Shown: piece after piece, positions 62,507 through 64,000 of the stretch
Layout of the letters: the number at the start of each line of letters is the position of its first letter
How positions within the stretch are numbered: position 1 is the stretch's first letter
NCBI RefSeq assembly: GCF_014851815.1
Contig: NZ_JACVAJ010000001.1
Span: 186,001 to 250,000 of the forward strand
DNA from: Pseudoxanthomonas sp. PXM01
GTDB lineage: Bacteria; Pseudomonadota; Gammaproteobacteria; Xanthomonadales; Xanthomonadaceae
DNA length: 64,000 nucleotides
Reading direction: 5' to 3'
Translations under genes and position numbers: made by a program
The notes under the pieces: generated by a model
What the model was told of the DNA's origin: nothing
What the model saw: the letters and a program-made list of their open reading frames with translations, nothing else
Databases searched by the model: none

Positions 62507-63376
62507 TCAGTGCGCGTTCTGGTGGTCCCAGGTCCGCAGGCCCTGTTCGACCACGCGCAGTGCGTCGTCCACGCGTGAGGCGTCGAGCTCGGCGGTGGTA
62601 TCGCGCTCGCTGTGGATCACCTGCATCACCTTCGGCACCTGCGCCGGCTTGCCGCCGCCGAAGACCGCGAGGATCGGATCGATCTCGTCGCCGCCGACCA
62701 GCGAGAACGACACCGCCGGCCAGCCGGCCTTGAGAAAGGCCAGGTGGTCGGTGGGCGGGTACTTATCGCCGGGCGAGAAGCCGAGCTTCTCCTTCGTGCT
62801 GGCCTCGCGCAGCGCGGCGACGAAGGGCGTGCCGCCGTCGGGCGCCATCATCCACAGCGTGTCGCCCCAGCCGAACACGTCGAAGTTGACGTACAGCGCG
62901 GGCTGCTCGCGTCCCGCCGTTTCGACCCACGCATGCGCGCCGAGCAGGCCCTTCTCTTCGAGATCCCAGAACACCACCTGCACACGATGGTGTTGCAGCG
63001 GCTTGGTCTTCAATGCCTGCGCCAGTTCCAGCACCGCGGCCACGCCGGAGGCGTTGTCGGTCGCGCCATGGCCGACGGCGACCTTGTCGTAGTGCGCGCC
63101 GATCAGCAGCAGCGGGGCGTTGTCGGGGCCACCGAGGTCGGCGACGAGGTTCTCGCCGGCCTGGTCGCCGCGCACGAACGCCTCGCGCTTCCACGCGATG
63201 CCGAGCGTATCCAGGCGCGCGCCGATGGCGTCGCCGCGCGCGACGGTGCCCTTGCCCGCACTGATGGCTTCCACCTGCTGGTGCCAGCGGCTGGAGACGT
63301 CCGCGGCCCAGGCCGGTGCACTGGCGAGCAGCGAGAAGAGCAGGGCGCAGCGCAGGCTGCGGCGGCGATGGTGCAT
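62507..63376 (-). CDS. Secreted M28 family zinc peptidase
   Basis: A 289-residue aminopeptidase-like enzyme with a signal peptide (1-24, cut after PAWA). The two-zinc site is H95 in GAHYDKV, D107 in GATDNASG, the E140-E141 pair in DLEEKG, a later Asp in the FDVFGWGD region and a C-terminal His in VIHSERDT. It is expected to release N-terminal residues from peptides in the periplasm or outside. ATG at 63376 is chosen because it gives a clean signal peptide. Confidence 0.9.
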   Translation of the reverse strand: MHHRRRSLRCALLFSLLASAPAWAADVSSRWHQQVEAISAGKGTVARGDAIGARLDTLGIAWKREAFVRGDQAGENLVADLGGPDNAPLLLIGAHYDKVAVGHGATDNASGVAAVLELAQALKTKPLQHHRVQVVFWDLEEKGLLGAHAWVETAGREQPALYVNFDVFGWGDTLWMMAPDGGTPFVAALREASTKEKLGFSPGDKYPPTDHLAFLKAGWPAVSFSLVGGDEIDPILAVFGGGKPAQVPKVMQVIHSERDTTAELDASRVDDALRVVEQGLRTWDHQNAH

Positions 63377-63444
63377 GGTGGAATCCCCGATGGAAAACGA
63401 TGGAAACCCGAGTATGCCGCACCCCGAGCGCGGGCTCGATGGCG

Positions 63445-63479
63445 CTACATGCATGTAGGGCGTCGACACCCGATACAAT
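63445..63479 (+). promoter_or_regulatory. Palindrome and -10 box before the UvrY-type regulator gene
   Basis: CTACATGCATGTAG (63445-63458) is a perfect 14-bp palindrome in the 167-bp region between the divergent peptidase and regulator genes. TACAAT at 63474-63479 could be the -10 box of the regulator, with the palindrome covering its -35 region. Autoregulation or control by another factor is possible. Confidence 0.4.
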
Positions 63480-63543
63480 GTTAATTGCGCGGCGACGGAC
63501 GGCCCCCCTACGCTCGACCCGTCCCTTCAAGGCAGCCGTTTTC

Positions 63544-64000
63544 ATGACCATCCGCGTTTTCCTGATCGACGACCACGCCCTGGTACGCACCGGCATGCGC
63601 CTGATCCTCGGCGCCGACGCGGACATCGAGGTCGTGGGCGAAGCGGAGACCGGCGAGGCGGCACTGCCGTTGATAAGGCAGCTCAAGCCTGACGTGGTCC
63701 TGTGCGACCTGCACCTGCCGGGCTACAGCGGACTGGAAGTGACCGAACGCATCGTGCGTGCCGACATCGGCGTGCGCGTGATCATCGTGTCGGTGCTCGA
63801 GGACGGCCCGCTGCCCAAGCGTCTGCTCGAAGCCGGCGCGTCCGGTTACCTCGGCAAGGCCGGCGATGCGGCCGAACTGATCCGCGCCGTGCGCGACGTG
63901 GCGCGCGGCAAGCGCTACCTGGGCAGCAACGTGGCGCAGAATCTGGCGCTGCATACCGTCGGCGGCGATGCATCGCCGTTCGATGCGCTGTCGCCGCGCG
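63544..64000 (+). CDS. NarL/UvrY-type response regulator, N-terminal part (cut by window edge)
   Basis: The first 152 codons of a two-component regulator. The receiver domain (3-120) has D9/D10, the phosphoacceptor D54 (VVLCDLHLPGYSG) and the switch Lys in GYLGKAGDA. The LuxR-type DNA-binding domain begins at the last residues shown (FDALSPR). Receiver details (MTIRVFLIDDHALVRTGMRLIL) are close to GacA/UvrY, the regulator of small RNAs and secondary traits, but the missing half prevents a firm name. Confidence 0.88.
   Translation, partial: MTIRVFLIDDHALVRTGMRLILGADADIEVVGEAETGEAALPLIRQLKPDVVLCDLHLPGYSGLEVTERIVRADIGVRVIIVSVLEDGPLPKRLLEAGASGYLGKAGDAAELIRAVRDVARGKRYLGSNVAQNLALHTVGGDASPFDALSPR

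Overview
The window is about 64 kb of GC-rich DNA from a motile gammaproteobacterium of the Xanthomonadaceae/Lysobacteraceae, most like Pseudoxanthomonas or Stenotrophomonas. The reasons are the gene order rpoN2-vemR-fleQ beside a long fli operon, the serC-pheA-aroA order, a fused glucosylglycerol gene as described in Stenotrophomonas rhizophila, and several families of GTAG/GTGG-headed intergenic palindromes. The placement is inferred from gene content, not from a search.

Region 1 (1-25.8 kb, nearly all minus strand) is a flagellar block. A truncated membrane diguanylate cyclase and a TetR regulator lie at the left edge. The operon fliEFGHIJKLMNOPQR follows, read right to left from a sigma-54 promoter at 13040-13055. 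Its probable regulators (fleQ, vemR, rpoN2 and a NarL-type response regulator) come next, then an atypical PilZ protein and fliT-fliS-fliD, whose upstream region has both a sigma-54 and a sigma-28 motif. Four tandem flagellin genes end the block. I see one good sigma-28 promoter for them, in front of the first-transcribed copy, and a terminator after the last.

Region 2 (26-40 kb) is mixed metabolism with a lipid and storage-granule theme. It holds two phasin-like proteins with basic tails, a polyhydroxyalkanoate-system protein, a patatin phospholipase, an acyl-CoA-binding protein coupled to a TetR regulator, and, divergent from these, a two-domain fatty acyl-CoA reductase. A GFA-family protein with a WYL regulator, a truncated haemoglobin, an Mrr-like membrane protein, an FHA protein and the MsrPQ repair system are also here.

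Region 3 (40.6-49.8 kb) is core metabolism: serC, pheA, aroA, serS, two TonB-like proteins, azoR and a LysR regulator.

Region 4 (49.9-56 kb) is an accessory patch. It starts at tRNA-Ser(TGA) and holds an AT-rich AbiTii-domain gene (candidate abortive-infection function), REP elements joined to decayed 3' ends of a REP-associated tyrosine transposase, an intact transposase gene flanked by inverted REPs, and a 42-bp tandem array of palindromes. A conserved sodA-ZIP transporter pair lies inside it.

Region 5 (56-64 kb) has a periplasmic DJ-1-like protein with a LysR regulator, the osmolyte gene ggpPS with a previously overlooked 33-codon membrane microprotein gene just downstream, a PEP mutase/isocitrate lyase-like enzyme, a secreted M28 peptidase and the start of a second NarL/UvrY-type response regulator.
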